DNA of 64,000 bases, taken from Casuarina equisetifolia (lineage: Eukaryota; Streptophyta; Magnoliopsida; Fagales; Casuarinaceae). Shown piece by piece: positions 1 to 11,220 of the stretch; positions within the stretch are counted from its first letter, which is position 1, and each line of letters opens with the position of its first letter. A model generated the notes under the pieces. That model did no database searches and was not told where the DNA came from. It saw only the letters and a list, made by a program, of their open reading frames with translations. The position numbers and the translations under genes were made by a program. Location: contig CM052358.1 in assembly GCA_028551475.1 (NCBI GenBank), forward strand, positions 2,048,501 to 2,112,500, written 5' to 3'.

Positions 1-369
1 NNNNNNNNNNNNNNNNNNNNNNNNNNNNNNNNNNNNNNNNNNNNNNNNNNNNNNNNNNNNNNNNNNNNNNNNNNNNNNNNNNNNNNNNNNNNNNNNNNNN
101 NNNNNNNNNNNNNNNNNNNNNNNNNNNNNNNNNNNNNNNNNNNNNNNNNNNNNNNNNNNNNNNNNNNNNNNNNNNNNNNNNNNNNNNNNNNNNNNNNNNN
201 NNNNNNNNNNNNNNNNNNNNNNNNNNNNNNNNNNNNNNNNNNNNNNNNNNNNNNNNNNNNNNNNNNNNNNNNNNNNNNNNNNNNNNNNNNNNNNNNNNNN
301 NNNNNNNNNNNNNNNNNNNNNNNNNNNNNNNNNNNNNNNNNNNNNNNNNNNNNNNNNNNNNNNNNNNNN
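1..369. other. Assembly gap (run of N)
   Basis: The first 369 positions are undetermined bases. Nothing can be said about them, and any upstream regulatory sequence of the first F-box gene beyond this point is lost. Confidence 0.99.
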
Positions 370-733
370 TCTCATGTTCTCATATGTTTTGCGCAAAAGC
401 ATGTGCATAATGCAAAATGTTATTATTATCACATTTTTAACATTTATATTTTTGTTATATGAGTAGGGTCCTGGAACGCCTTGCGTTGACTCTCTATTTT
501 CTTAATAGATACAGGACCCTTTTGGGTCATTTACATGACATACAAAAGGGATAAGGAGGTAATATTACACCTAACCATATTTAAAGAGTTGCGAGAATAT
601 AGGGACGTTTACAACAGAAAGGTGATAGATTCCTTCTAGAACCTGACCGCGTGGCTGCTGAGTGTATTCTGTTAGTGTGGTGGTGGCTGATCTGGCAATA
701 ACTCAGTTGTGTGTCAGTGAATGATCGGTGCAT
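370..733. other. Upstream region of the first F-box gene
   Basis: AT-rich non-coding sequence between the gap and the TATA-like box of the F-box gene. I see no gene in it. Confidence 0.5.
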
Positions 734-740
734 TATAAAA
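734..740 (+). promoter_or_regulatory. TATA box of the first F-box gene
   Basis: A TATAAAA heptamer lies about 80 bases before the F-box start codon at 822, a normal distance for a plant TATA box with a short leader. This is inferred from consensus and position only. Confidence 0.5.
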
Positions 741-821
741 GGCGAGCTATACGAAGAATGGGTAAGGGTACTTTGTTGTGAAGCGGGTAGCTCGTCTCGA
801 TGCTGATCGTAGTCAAAGACG

Positions 822-1981
822 ATGGCCGGCTTCCTCCCAGACGAGGTAACCATCGAAATCCTCTCCCGGCTACCAGTGAAGTCTCTAATTAGATTCAGGT
901 GTGTTTCCAAGGGGTGGTGTTCTCTTATCTCCAGCCCCCACTTCATCGCCACCCAACTCAGTCGTTCTCTTTCCAACCCCCAACACTCGCCTTCCCTTCT
1001 CTTCTACCATTTCGATTTCCGCCTCAAGAAACCTCGTTTCACGCTTCATTCTTCCGAAGATCCGTTCCCGCTCTCCCTCGTTCAAGAGATAGAAAACAAA
1101 GAGGACTTCTTTGCGTACCCTTGGCATTTCACAGAGTTGCCTTGCAAGCACCTTCGCGGATCCTCGTCGTAATTGGTTCCTCTAATGGCCTGGTTTGTTT
1201 TGCTAATAATATTCTCCGTGAGGATCTCTTGTCATTTGTTCTCTGGAACCCTTCAATTAACAAATCTATATTCCTTCCGAACCCTACCATTTCACCGAAT
1301 TTGCCTGAACCACTTAATCAATCCCTAGGATTTGGATATGACGCCAGGACCGATGATTACAAATTGGTAAGGCTTGTGTATCTTGATGGTGTTCAAATCA
1401 ATCCTCCTTTGGTTGAGATTTATACGCATAGTACCCGCACTTGGCGATCTGTCATGGTTCCCGGTCCCCGCTATGCCGTTGAGACATTTTCGTCGGTTTT
1501 TTTAAACGGGGCAGTTCACTGGTTAGCACATTCTCTGCCACAGCAAGATTTGTTTCGAAATGTAATCATGTTGTTTAGTATGGAAGATGAGACCTTTCAT
1601 GAAATTGCCGCGCCGACGAGTTTAAAAAGCCGCTTTAACATGAGAGTTTCGTTACTTGGCGGGTCTCTTGCACTTGTCCCGTCTTGTGAATGGTGGCGGG
1701 GAGAGGAGAGTCTCTCCGTGTGGGTGATGAAGGAATATGGAGTAGTGGAATCCTGGATCAAATTGTATGATATTAACAATGATGACATCGGCGGCATTGG
1801 TGGAGGATTGCATGAGGTGGGAGGCTTTGTAAGGAATGGTGTACTTCTAGTAAACGTAAGTGGAAGGTTAGTTTTTTACGAACTTAGTAGCCAAAGAACA
1901 GTGGATCTTCACATTAATGCCTTATCGGTGCATTTGAATACTTATGTGGAGAGCCTTCTTTTACTTAATGCAGCAGATTGA
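822..1981 (+). pseudogene. FBA-type (CPR30-like) F-box gene, broken by one frameshift
   Basis: F-box proteins are the substrate-recruiting subunits of SCF ubiquitin ligases. The first frame (822 to about 1157) gives a classic N-terminal F-box: LPDEV, then ILSRLPVKSL and RFRCVSKGW, around residues 5-35. The homology then moves to another frame from about 1160. There an FBA/F-box-associated domain reads SSNGLVCF, FVLWNPSINK, GFGYD and DDYKLVRLV, and runs to the stop at 1979-1981. The shift is a single event near 1158: the first frame reads CKHLR and the second resumes with ILVVIGSSNG, so two bases are extra or one is missing. The two parts together give about 387 residues, the usual family length, and no other damage is visible. 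It is therefore either a young pseudogene or a sequencing error. A TATA box lies upstream and there is no intron. The CPR30-like assignment rests on domain layout. Confidence 0.85.
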
Positions 1982-2009
1982 GTTCTAGGACGGCGGGGGA
2001 CTAGTGCAA

Positions 2010-2335
2010 TGCTACTTTTACATCAGATATGTTTGTAAACGTGCTTAATATGATGCTATAGTGATGCCATTTGCTACCTATTTTAGTTTGATTTTGGTTC
2101 ATTCTGTTGTCTTTGATTGGATAGATGTTAATAGATGCTGTTTGATTGATGATCTGTTATTAATCTCCTTAAAACACTGCAATACAGGTAATACAGATTA
2201 CAAATAATAGGATCAAGATGCCTTGAGCGAATATCAATCAAACATTGGCTTGATTGCAAAATGTAAATTCACAATTAGATTGCAAAAGCATTGACTTTCG
2301 AGCTGCATTACGAGAAATTGGGCGGCGCTGCTTTT
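2010..2335 (+). repeat. 3' flank of F-box gene, copy 1 of a dispersed duplication
   Basis: This is the presumed 3' UTR and downstream sequence of the F-box gene. Landmarks such as the stretch around TTTAGTTTGATTTTGGTTC, then a CTGTTATTAATC block and a GAGCTGCATTACGAGAAATT block, recur in the same order and orientation at 7590-8090. The copies differ by many substitutions and small indels, so the duplication is not recent. Confidence 0.75.
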
Positions 2336-4155
2336 CAAGAGCACGGGCCGAACAGATTTCATGTGGAATAAGCTTTCCTGTACATATAAGTTCACAGAAA
2401 TATAAATTTATTTAACTACTCCTAAAATGTTAATTGGGCTTGTTATTAGAGAAGTGTAAATAAGCTTCACCTCTTAACTCTCCTTTTACATGCCTCTGTA
2501 TATTGGATGTCAAAAAACCTACTATGTTTTTGAGTGAAGACACATCATTGTAGGTATTCCTCTTATAAAAAGAAGTCATTCTCTTTTAGCTTTTGCTTCT
2601 GGGTTGGTTTCTGAGAAAGGAGATTTCAGTTCTTTTTACTGTTAAATTCTTCTTGCTAAGGTTTTTTCGGGATGGTTGGCAAAATAGTACAGCTTTTAAG
2701 ACTAATTACTCTTTTATCTTAGGCTGCTTGGGCTTTGACTAAACTAATGCATGTCAATGCTTTATCAATATGTTAATTTATAATTTTATTTTCTTACAAA
2801 TTATTATTTTTTAAATAAACTTTCCAATGTGTAATTTCTCCATTCTCCATGACGATGATCAACTAGGTAACATTTCATCCTTTTTTTTAAGTTGGAATAC
2901 CCCACGGTCTTCTTCTTAATAGGATTTCTCGTTGAGATATATTCACCGATACAATCTCCATAAGAAGAATGGTGGAGTTTTAGAGATGGTCTCCTCTTCC
3001 AATTTGGCTAAAAACCCCCGTATATGTCATTTTTTTTTTTGTGTTTTAAGTATAGTTTTTTAACACCATAACTCTAATAACTATGTTTACAAGAACTTTA
3101 AAATTCCGAGAACACCTTTTAAACAAGTAAAAAAGATGATATGAGAATGTTACAATACTATTCCCTTTTAAAAACAAAACTAGGAAAAATTCGCAACCCC
3201 ACCCACCCGCCAGACAAGGGTGGCGAGTGGAAGTGCCTACTTTCCTTGTATCTCCTTCAATATAATTTCCTTTAAAATGATGGATGCCACTCTGGTCTAT
3301 TGAAGGTAAGCTCAAGCTATGTGACTCAAAGTCAACCACTTTCACTTTGGGTTGATTACTTCTTTTTTAATTAAATCTTTCATAAAAATGTATTCTTATA
3401 TTTTTATATCATTCTCTTTTTTTTTTTAAAGACAAATAAAATGAGATTGAACACTTAATATGAGATATCAAACTTAAGACTTAAATCTTAAGTTAATCAC
3501 TTAGCCAGCTAATTGAACAGTAAGCTAACTAGGAGTTGATTTGAGTTTTCTTTTTTTTTTTTTAATGCACGTATGTGACCGATTCTCCCATTTCAGCTTA
3601 AAGCGACAACGTTTTCTATTTAAAGTTTCTCCCATGCGAGCCTTCATTCCTTTTTGGCCATTGGGTGTTTTCAACCAGCACATCCAAAAAAATTTCTTTA
3701 TCCAGTTATACCCAATTTTTAATTAAAATTTGAACAATATAAGGTACCTATGACATTTTTCTTAATAAGCTGCTACTTCGATGACAACAAAGCTTTCTTT
3801 CAAATATGGTTTGGCTCTGTCGAAGCCAACCTTGGTTTGTTGTTTCTCAGCTACCATCGCTATCATCGGGGATTTCTAGGCTACATATTAATTGCACCCT
3901 TTTAGCCATTTTCACAGGTAACGTATCCCACGGCTTAACGCGTTGTCACATTCGTTGTCTCCTACGCTTTATAATCCAATTTCACAAGTAACTTATCCGG
4001 GACTTGTATTGAAAGTCTGAACTTGGAAGCAGAAATTACAGAAACAAGAGCTTAGAGTTCCCCCCATCACGACAAGCCCTCTTTTATTCACTTATTCAGA
4101 AAGTCTGATGGAGGCCTGATCAAACAAACATCGAAACATAAAGGAATTCTGACAG
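2336..4155. other. Intergenic region without a recognised gene
   Basis: AT-rich sequence with several homopolymer runs. Short reading frames here (for example 3046-3345 minus) show no family signature. A segment of about 60 bases near 3755-3812 resembles 5998-6052 and is listed separately. Confidence 0.5.
3755..3812. repeat. Short repeat flanking the epoxide hydrolase gene, copy 1
   Basis: Sequence around TTCTTAATAAGC and GATGACAACAAAGCTT matches 5998-6052 in the same orientation with scattered differences. The two copies bracket the epoxide hydrolase gene. Confidence 0.6.
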
Positions 4156-5318
4156 CTAAAACTTCTTGATAAACTCATATATATGTGAGTTGATTTCCTC
4201 AGGCTTTTCTTGGTTGATGAAGTGCTTCACTCCTTCCATCACAACTATGTCCTGCAAATTTGGCACGTCTTTCTTGAAGGCGCCGTCGTTTATATATTCC
4301 TTGATACCTGGAATCTGGTAGACGAGGTCCAGGTCGCCGACAATGTACTTCACCGGCACTTGAACTTGTAATCCAGTCCATGGTGCTGTGAGCTCCCAGG
4401 TTCTGCAAGATGAGAATGAACACAAATAAAAGCTTAAAAAATGCGTTATTGGGATAGCCAGGTTTGAATCGTACGCATCCTAAAATCAGCTAAAAGAAGC
4501 ATGATGAACCTACAGGTTGCAAGCTCGATAGTAGTTCAATCCTCCGGTAAAGCCTGTCTCGTCAAATTTACTGGCATAATGATTAATATCTTCCTCTGAC
4601 AACCAAGACGGCAAGGTTTCCGGAGTTGGCAGTCCTCTAACTCCTTCTTTAGGTATGCATAGGGGTTTTGGAGTATACATTGTAAAGATCTTCTTCAGTA
4701 GTGTTGGAGTATCGACGGAAGCAAAATCTTTTTCCGTCTCTCCCGCTTCCTGCGGCGAATGCAGCGAATTGAGGAAGAAAACCATGGCTGAGGCAAAGAG
4801 AAAAAGTTTCCAACGGGGAGAATATATGATTAACGAAATAAATCTACCTGAAACCTGCAAAAATAATAATCGTCACCACATAAAGCCCTGAAGCCATCGA
4901 CCAAATTAATATTCGGATTCCTGGGTAAAAACGGCACGCTCAAGTTGACAAGGGCTTTGATTCTGTCCGGCCTGAACCAGCAGAAGTACCAGGCTATGAT
5001 AGCTCCCCAGTCATGGCCGACCATGAAGACCTGCTCGATTTGCAGATGGTCAAGCAGGCCGACAAGGTCGCCAACGATGTGAAAGGCCGTGTATGAGGCT
5101 GCAGAGGGCGGGGCATCGGTGTCACCATATCCACGGAGGTCTGGGGCGATGCAGCGGTAGCCGAGGGAGGAGAGGTAGAGAAGCTGGTGGCGCCAGGAGT
5201 ACCAGAGTTCAGGGAATCCATGGAGGAAGAGGACCACTGGACCCACCCCTATCGAAGCAACGTGCATATTTATGCCATTTGTGCTTACAGTGGTGTGCTC
5301 TATCTTCTCCATCTTCAA
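4156..5318 (-). CDS. Soluble epoxide hydrolase (alpha/beta-hydrolase fold), 3 exons
   Basis: Hydrolyses epoxides, typically of fatty acids, to diols in the cytosol. Inferred coding exons are 5318-4848, 4749-4514 and 4402-4156, with introns of 98 and 111 bases. They join in frame to 317 residues ending in TAG, the normal length for plant enzymes without the mammalian phosphatase domain. The HGFP oxyanion motif is at residues 33-36. The nucleophile is Asp103 in GHDWGA. The cap domain carries conserved tyrosines (Tyr152 region and Tyr230/231 in NYYRA). The charge-relay Asp261 is in GDLDL and the catalytic His296 in GVKHF. All catalytic residues are present, so the enzyme should be active. A second in-frame Met lies at residue 3, so the exact start is uncertain by two codons. 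Short repeats flank the gene on both sides. Confidence 0.95.
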
Positions 5319-5959
5319 TCACTCTTGAGTTTTCTCTACTTCTTTCTTCTTGTCGACCCAAGTTTGCTTGCTCTGCCTCCCAACCGTGGTGCTTTAAGAC
5401 GGTTGCTGGCCGTGTTGAAACAAAAAAGAATAGAGAAAATGCCATCCGAGCCGTTTCAAGAAGTAATTTACTTGAAAAAACAAAAAAGAGGCTGTCAAGA
5501 ATCTTGAACAATGTCAGAAGGTGTTAAGCAGGACAACCAAATAGTTGTAATGTGGGACGGCAATCCTCAGATAATACAAGGCATCTCGAGTACGTAGGCA
5601 TTAAGTAATGGAGGATGCTAACGTTGGAGAGATGGCGAAGAAGCTCTAGACTGTAATCTCGACGGCAGCCGAGTCGACTACTAATAAAAATAGAAAGGCC
5701 TCGTTGTTAAATCGCCATGAAACGGGGAAGGACAGAATCATAAGACTTGCAGCACAAATCCACCACAATGTCAAAAGAACATAATGTGAACCACAATATA
5801 ATGTCTTCATTTTGAGTAGAAAACAGAACTAAAAGATACAAGCGAAGGCAAATGGAGCACAAAAGGTACACAGGAATTCATCATGGAAACTCATAACTTA
5901 TTTTTTTCCTTAAAATTAGCTTGTAAGTAGGAATGTGTGTTTCATTTTAAAGATAATTG
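5319..5959. other. Upstream region of the epoxide hydrolase gene
   Basis: Non-coding sequence that should hold the epoxide hydrolase promoter, which is read on the minus strand. I see no clear TATA box or further gene. Short overlapping frames on both strands look accidental. Confidence 0.45.
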
Positions 5960-6178
5960 TTAACCGAAATTTAGGCAACCTAAGATACTTCTCTCAATGT
6001 TCTTAATAAGCAGTTCTTTCAATGACAACAAAGCTTCTTCCAAATATGCACGGTTATCATCGGTTAGCCCAATAAATCTTGGCACTTCTATTTGTATTAG
6101 TTTGTTTTTGCCGGCTTTAGGTGCTTCTCTCAATGAACGAATGGGATGAATGTAACTCTTACTAAAGCAAATAATCAA
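5960..6178 (-). pseudogene. Possible gene remnant, 72 codons, unrecognised
   Basis: A minus-strand frame whose middle has protein-like composition: a helical, Leu/Glu-rich stretch around YLEEALLSLKELL preceded by a basic patch. Part of it lies in a repeat also found at 3755-3812 beyond the epoxide hydrolase gene. I do not recognise the family. It may be a decayed exon or chance; no splice partners are evident. Confidence 0.25.
5998..6052. repeat. Short repeat flanking the epoxide hydrolase gene, copy 2
   Basis: Counterpart of 3755-3812 in the same orientation, sharing TTCTTAATAAGC and ATGACAACAAAGCTT with substitutions between them. Confidence 0.6.
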
Positions 6179-6589
6179 GACTATGTAGAATATGAGATTG
6201 AATTAAAGAAGGTGCCGGCCATCTGCCTGGACCTGGACCAATGAGCCATTCTGGTTTGTCACTCGTGCTGTGAAGGAGAGAAGTTGATTTCTCACCATAA
6301 GAAACAAAGGCAAAAGTGCCAGCTTGGAAAATCATCGCAGTTGCAAGCTGGAAGTGACACCGTGGCTGCCGCCTTCTTAGATCAAATAACGCCTGTAATC
6401 TCCAAAATTCAGGAGAAATGGACAGACGAAACATGCTGGAATCTACACCAAAGCGCCTTGATTGCATTCTGCCATAGCGGGAATAGAGCTGCTTTTAGTG
6501 TTGCGCTTCGTTGTTGCATTATGTTACGTGCCTACCATGCATTGGGTGGTGTAAGGGACTGTGCGCAGGGAAGAGTGATGACTACCTGT

Positions 6590-7420
6590 AGTTAGGCACA
6601 GGAGCGCTTGTAGTTAGGCATAGAGGAGTGGAAAAAGTTGAAGGGGATAAAACGATATATACATGTTATTAAATGCCATGTCAGCAGTCCACCTCACCAT
6701 GTCCACGTCAGCATCATTAAACGACGTGGCAAGCACACTCACCAACTCCCGCCTCGTCTGCCCTTCTCATCGCAAACCACGAGAGCCATCTGCCTCACCA
6801 AACACACTGACCGCCTCTGCAAGAACATGGTCGGAATTCCGGCACCCGAAAACCTTCCATTCTCATCCGATGATTCGCAAATCTTCATCTCCACATCAAG
6901 AAGGAAATATCACCAACCGGCGCTTCCAATCAAGACCAAATTTGGGAAAGATTTCCAATTCTTTCCAAAGCCTCTCCAATTTAGGTTAAATCCTCGATTC
7001 ACTATCCCACGTGAATCCATTTCATTTAGATCAGATTTTGTATTTCCTTTATTGTCTCATATGTTCCAATCTATAAATTAGATGGAACTTGTAAACATTT
7101 TCCTCGAGCAATTCAATTGTCTTTTCTGGCATTCTAGGTTTGGTGTTCTTAAGAAATTATTCAATTTTTAAAGGATTTATTTTTTCAATTATGTATTACT
7201 GTAAAATGACCTTTGGCATGCCTAATTACGTTGGCTTGCATAACGTTCAAACATATTCCTCTTTCTTTGTATATGTTCCCACCACTCAACAGGTTGCAGA
7301 TATTTTTACAAAGCCCCTGTGCAAGTCCAGTTTTCTAGCTCTCAGAAACAAACTAGGTCTCGTACCATTTCCTAGTTTGACGGGGCCTGAAGAACAGCAG
7401 CATTCAGTAGACAAAGCAAA
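6590..7420 (+). mobile_element. Ty1/copia retrotransposon fossil
   Basis: Around 7225-7400 the plus strand encodes the end of a copia polyprotein, the C-terminal part of the RNase H region, recognisable by VADIFTKPL followed by FLALRNKLGL. The sequence before it (roughly 6590-7140) has LTR-like character, with a TATAAATTAG box and a T/A-rich tail, but that part is tentative. Only a small part of an element is left. It is broken and clearly old, and no paired LTRs could be identified by eye. Confidence 0.7.
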
Positions 7421-7589
7421 CCATGACACCAACTATATCCCGTGGGTGACACAAGTGAAGTGTCTTTTTCAAACTCAACAGATGCTTGGCTTTCTTACTG
7501 GTGAAACGTCTCCTCCACGGGCAAAGACACCGTTGATGGCACTGAGGTAACTAATCCTCGACTTTTCTCCCTTCAAGAATGGCAAAGGA

Positions 7590-8090
7590 CTTACTCTAAT
7601 GCTAATTTTACATTAGACATGTTTGTAGACTATTTAATATAATGCCACTTGTTATCTATTTCAGTTTGATTTTGGTTCTATCTATTGTCTTTGGTTGGAT
7701 AAATGTTCATTTTCAAATGACTATTGGTTGCAGATAATACTAGAAGAATTAGGTCTTCTAAATAGTCTAGTTATGTTTTTGACTCAGTGCACTGTTTTGT
7801 ATAGATTAATGTTCTGTTATTAATCACGTCAACATTGCAATCCAAGTGGTACAGATAACAAATAAAGTATCAAGATGCCTTAAACAACTATCAATCAAAC
7901 CAATCAGTAAGGTAACAATGTCCACGAGGGCAGTGCAGAATATACAAGTTAAACAAATATATAAATAATTACAAATCCGAAAAACAGCACAGTTTCTGCG
8001 AGCGTGAGATGTGGTCTGTGGTGGAAAGGCTGGATTCTTCCTTCTGACGTCCACTTTTGGGCTGCATTACAAGAAATTGGGCCGATGTGC
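7590..8090 (+). repeat. Degraded second copy of the F-box gene 3' flank
   Basis: Collinear with 2010-2335. It contains the TTTCAGTTTGATTTTGGTTC block, a CTGTTATTAATCACG block, a GTATCAAGATGCC block and a CTGCATTACAAGAAATT block in the same order, with extra sequence inserted between some of them. No F-box coding sequence precedes it; the copia remnant occupies that position. Confidence 0.7.
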
Positions 8091-8384
8091 CACGAGAAGT
8101 CTAGGCAAACCATCGTTCTTCAAAATAGGAACGATATGTTTCTCTTTTTAATCGAGGGCCTACTTGACTTTGCCGATTGTCTAGTCTCAAATAATGACAT
8201 TCTTAGAAGACATATGAACGTGTAATCACATCATCCACAATTATGTGCATCCTCCAATACAATCACGTGGGTTGATAAGACCAAAAGATTAGTCTTTGAA
8301 TTTCGGATTTTAACGTGGTATGTAATCGCAGAAAACAAATCATAAGCTTTGAATGAAGATTTCATGGTTTGAGTGCCCCCGCCA

Positions 8385-8485
8385 CTACATTTTTGTGGTA
8401 GAAAACGTGAATAAGGGTTTCAAACATATCGAGATCAACTAGGTTGACATCAGTGCAGCACCTAAGAACGTTATCCCAAAGGCAA
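8385..8485 (+). repeat. Direct repeat, copy 1
   Basis: Shares with 10200-10305 an ordered series of blocks: CACTA followed by TTTGTGGT, GAAAACG, ACATATC then AGATC, TAG then TTGAC, and AGCACC then ACGTT. The copies are strongly diverged. Confidence 0.5.
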
Positions 8486-10199
8486 AGTCAATTCTGGTAT
8501 GATTAAACCAGCGTTTTTCTGATAAATGCCAATCTTGTCAACTCCCCAAGCCGTGGTTTTGATTTGTCATTTTTAATATTGTCTTCAAACCATATTTGAA
8601 GCAACCCATTGCTGGAAATCGTGTCATTGGAAGGCCTTAAAAGAAATCTTATAAGCAGTACGAAATTGGGAATTCTTTATATGACTATTAAAATGTTTTT
8701 TCATATTAAATGTTAGGATTAGGTGGAATAATTATGTTAAGTATATGACTATAAATATCTTAATGTAAACAGAGGCATAGTTATAATTGTTATATTTAAA
8801 TTTCTTTAAAAAAAAAGAATGTAAATACTAAATAGTTGAAGATTTAAACAGTCCCTACAAGGTTGGTTGTAAGAGCCTAAGTGCCCTATGGGTGATTAAA
8901 AAAAAATCTCACAAAATATAACCCGTTTAATGAGTATGAAAATTGTGCTAAAATCAATGAAAAGTATTTGTAAGGGATGTAAAACATTGTATTAATATGA
9001 ACTTCTTAAATTTATTATATTTAAGTGTGTTTTCATCATTTATTCAATCCATACTTGAGTAATAATGATACAATTTTCAAATTTCTAAGTTCAATTGTAG
9101 GACAACTGCATACTTTGCTGAAAAGACTATTAAATTCTTGAACATTTACAACTGTTGGCTTATTCATAAGTAAATTACCCACATCGACATGTTATTATAT
9201 TATTAACTAACTATCCTTCAACATCAGTTCTGATTGACTCTATTGACTCTTATCCCACTTCTTGATCGTAATCCTACCGAAACTCATCTCTCCCATCTGA
9301 GCAAACACTAGATGAAAGCGTACCCAAGTAAACACCGATGGAAGCATATCCTGGGGATAATCATTACGGCTTCCATGTTTTTAATATTAAAACAAGGAAT
9401 TATAGGTTGGATATTCTCAAAAGTGAAAAAGTGAAAAGATAAAAAGTTGATGAAAGATGGCCGGGCGTGCAATCATTAAACAAAAACAAAGATAAAATTG
9501 TTCCAAGGGCACGTTTCATCCCCAAAACCAAAAACAATAAAGCTTGTATTCCCAATATATTTCCAATTGCGTTTCCTTTTTTGCTTTTAATAATTTAAGT
9601 ACTTTGTTAGCTTTTCAATATGCCTTCAAATGTGTTTTTTTGTGAGAGAGAACAAAAAGGATTGAAGGAAGGTAAAAATGCGGCAATCAATCAAGCATTC
9701 TTGTAAACAAGTGCATGACTTAAGCGAAAATAAGTACTATTTGAAACTTTTTAGTCCTAAGTTTAACACCTAAATATGTGGTTTTAGGTAAATGTATTAA
9801 AAAAAATAATCAAACATTCTTTAGTCAACTTTTTCTTAGTTCAATGGTAAATCAAAGGGCTCATGACCTGCCAAGCAAAAGCAAATAGGTTGGGTTTAAC
9901 ACTTCTTCTTCTCTTAGGTGTATGATTTTTTTTTAAAAAAAAAAAAAGAAGCATTCTTTACTACGTGAAATTGATACTGTAGAATATATTTAAAATTCTA
10001 AACAAGCATTATTTTCCTTAATTTGGACATTTTAATAGAGTAACCTCGTTCTTGGAATCAAGCGTTCTTTACCTCAAATCATTTACGGGAATCACTTAAT
10101 TAATTCTTGATGATGGAATCAAAGCATGATAAACAGTTGCGCGGAACATCGTGGCTGTCTGCAGAAGACCTATCGTAGGGTGTGAACCATGTTTCGGTG

Positions 10200-10305
10200 G
10201 TATTCAGTGCGCCGACCACTATCAATTTGTGGTCGGAAAACGCCCAGAATCGTTCATAACATATCAAGATCCTGTAGTTGACTCCAGTGGAGCACCAAGT
10301 ACGTT
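10200..10305 (+). repeat. Direct repeat, copy 2
   Basis: Second copy of the block series seen at 8385-8485, with a more intact appearance and an open frame across it. The source sequence is unknown. Confidence 0.5.
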
Positions 10306-11189
10306 GGCCATGGAAGCTAGTCAAGTTCAAGAATGATTAAAAGTGGAAAGCACAAGAAACCCCACGGGAATATTGTTTGAAAATCCGATTCGAATGGTAT
10401 ATTCTTAGGATAATCCTGTCCATTATTAAGAAATGGTCAGCTTTTTCTCTTAAAGTCATTTATAAAAAATAAAATAAGTATTATATATATTCAAAAGTAA
10501 CTTTTGAAATTTAACAATAAGATTAATTTTATATAATATTAAAATTTTGGTTGATCAAATGTCACTTGCACTCAACTTTTAATTTTAAAAATATGTTTGT
10601 TGTGTGAAGACTATTGATTCTACTCTATTCAATCTTGAGCTCAAAGTGTGATTAATTTGTAAGAGAATAATGAAAATAAGAGTCCTATATTAAAAATATA
10701 TAATTTTTAGATAATATTCAAATAACTAAATTTTAAGATAAACTGTGAACTTATTTTTAAGAATATAATAATCATAAAAATAAAATGATGAAGTCAAATA
10801 ATAGGGATATAATCATCACAGTTGAATCTCTACGTTGTTGTCATATTTGAAAGACTCAATTTTCTTCTTCAACCAATCCCTACGTTCAAAACAGTTCCTC
10901 TTTGGAAGACTGGTATTGACTTGGGTCATTGAATAGAATTTGGCCGGCTTTCCTTCTCTTCTGGTTCAAGCGGACTGGTTCGCTTAGGAGGATCTAACGT
11001 GCCCATCGGCTTTTTGCTTCATGCAGCAAAGCAACAGTGATTCTACCATTCCCGAAAACCACGCTGCTTCGTCTTGCAAGCAATGTTCATGGTGGGAACG
11101 CGTAATGATGTCATTTCTATTGCGTACTTCGACGTGTTTCTGTCATTCGTTGCCTTTTTCATCTTCGCCACTGGACTTCTGAAGTCATG

Positions 11190-11220
11190 GTCACTTCCAC
11201 TTCCACTTCCACTTCCATCT
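11190..11220. repeat. CTTCCA hexanucleotide microsatellite
   Basis: About four to five head-to-tail CTTCCA units in otherwise non-repetitive sequence. Confidence 0.8.

Noticed and set aside
9925-9947. T-run followed by A-run, considered as a hairpin or terminator
   Set aside because: Homopolymer pairs are common in this AT-rich DNA and no transcript unit is nearby.
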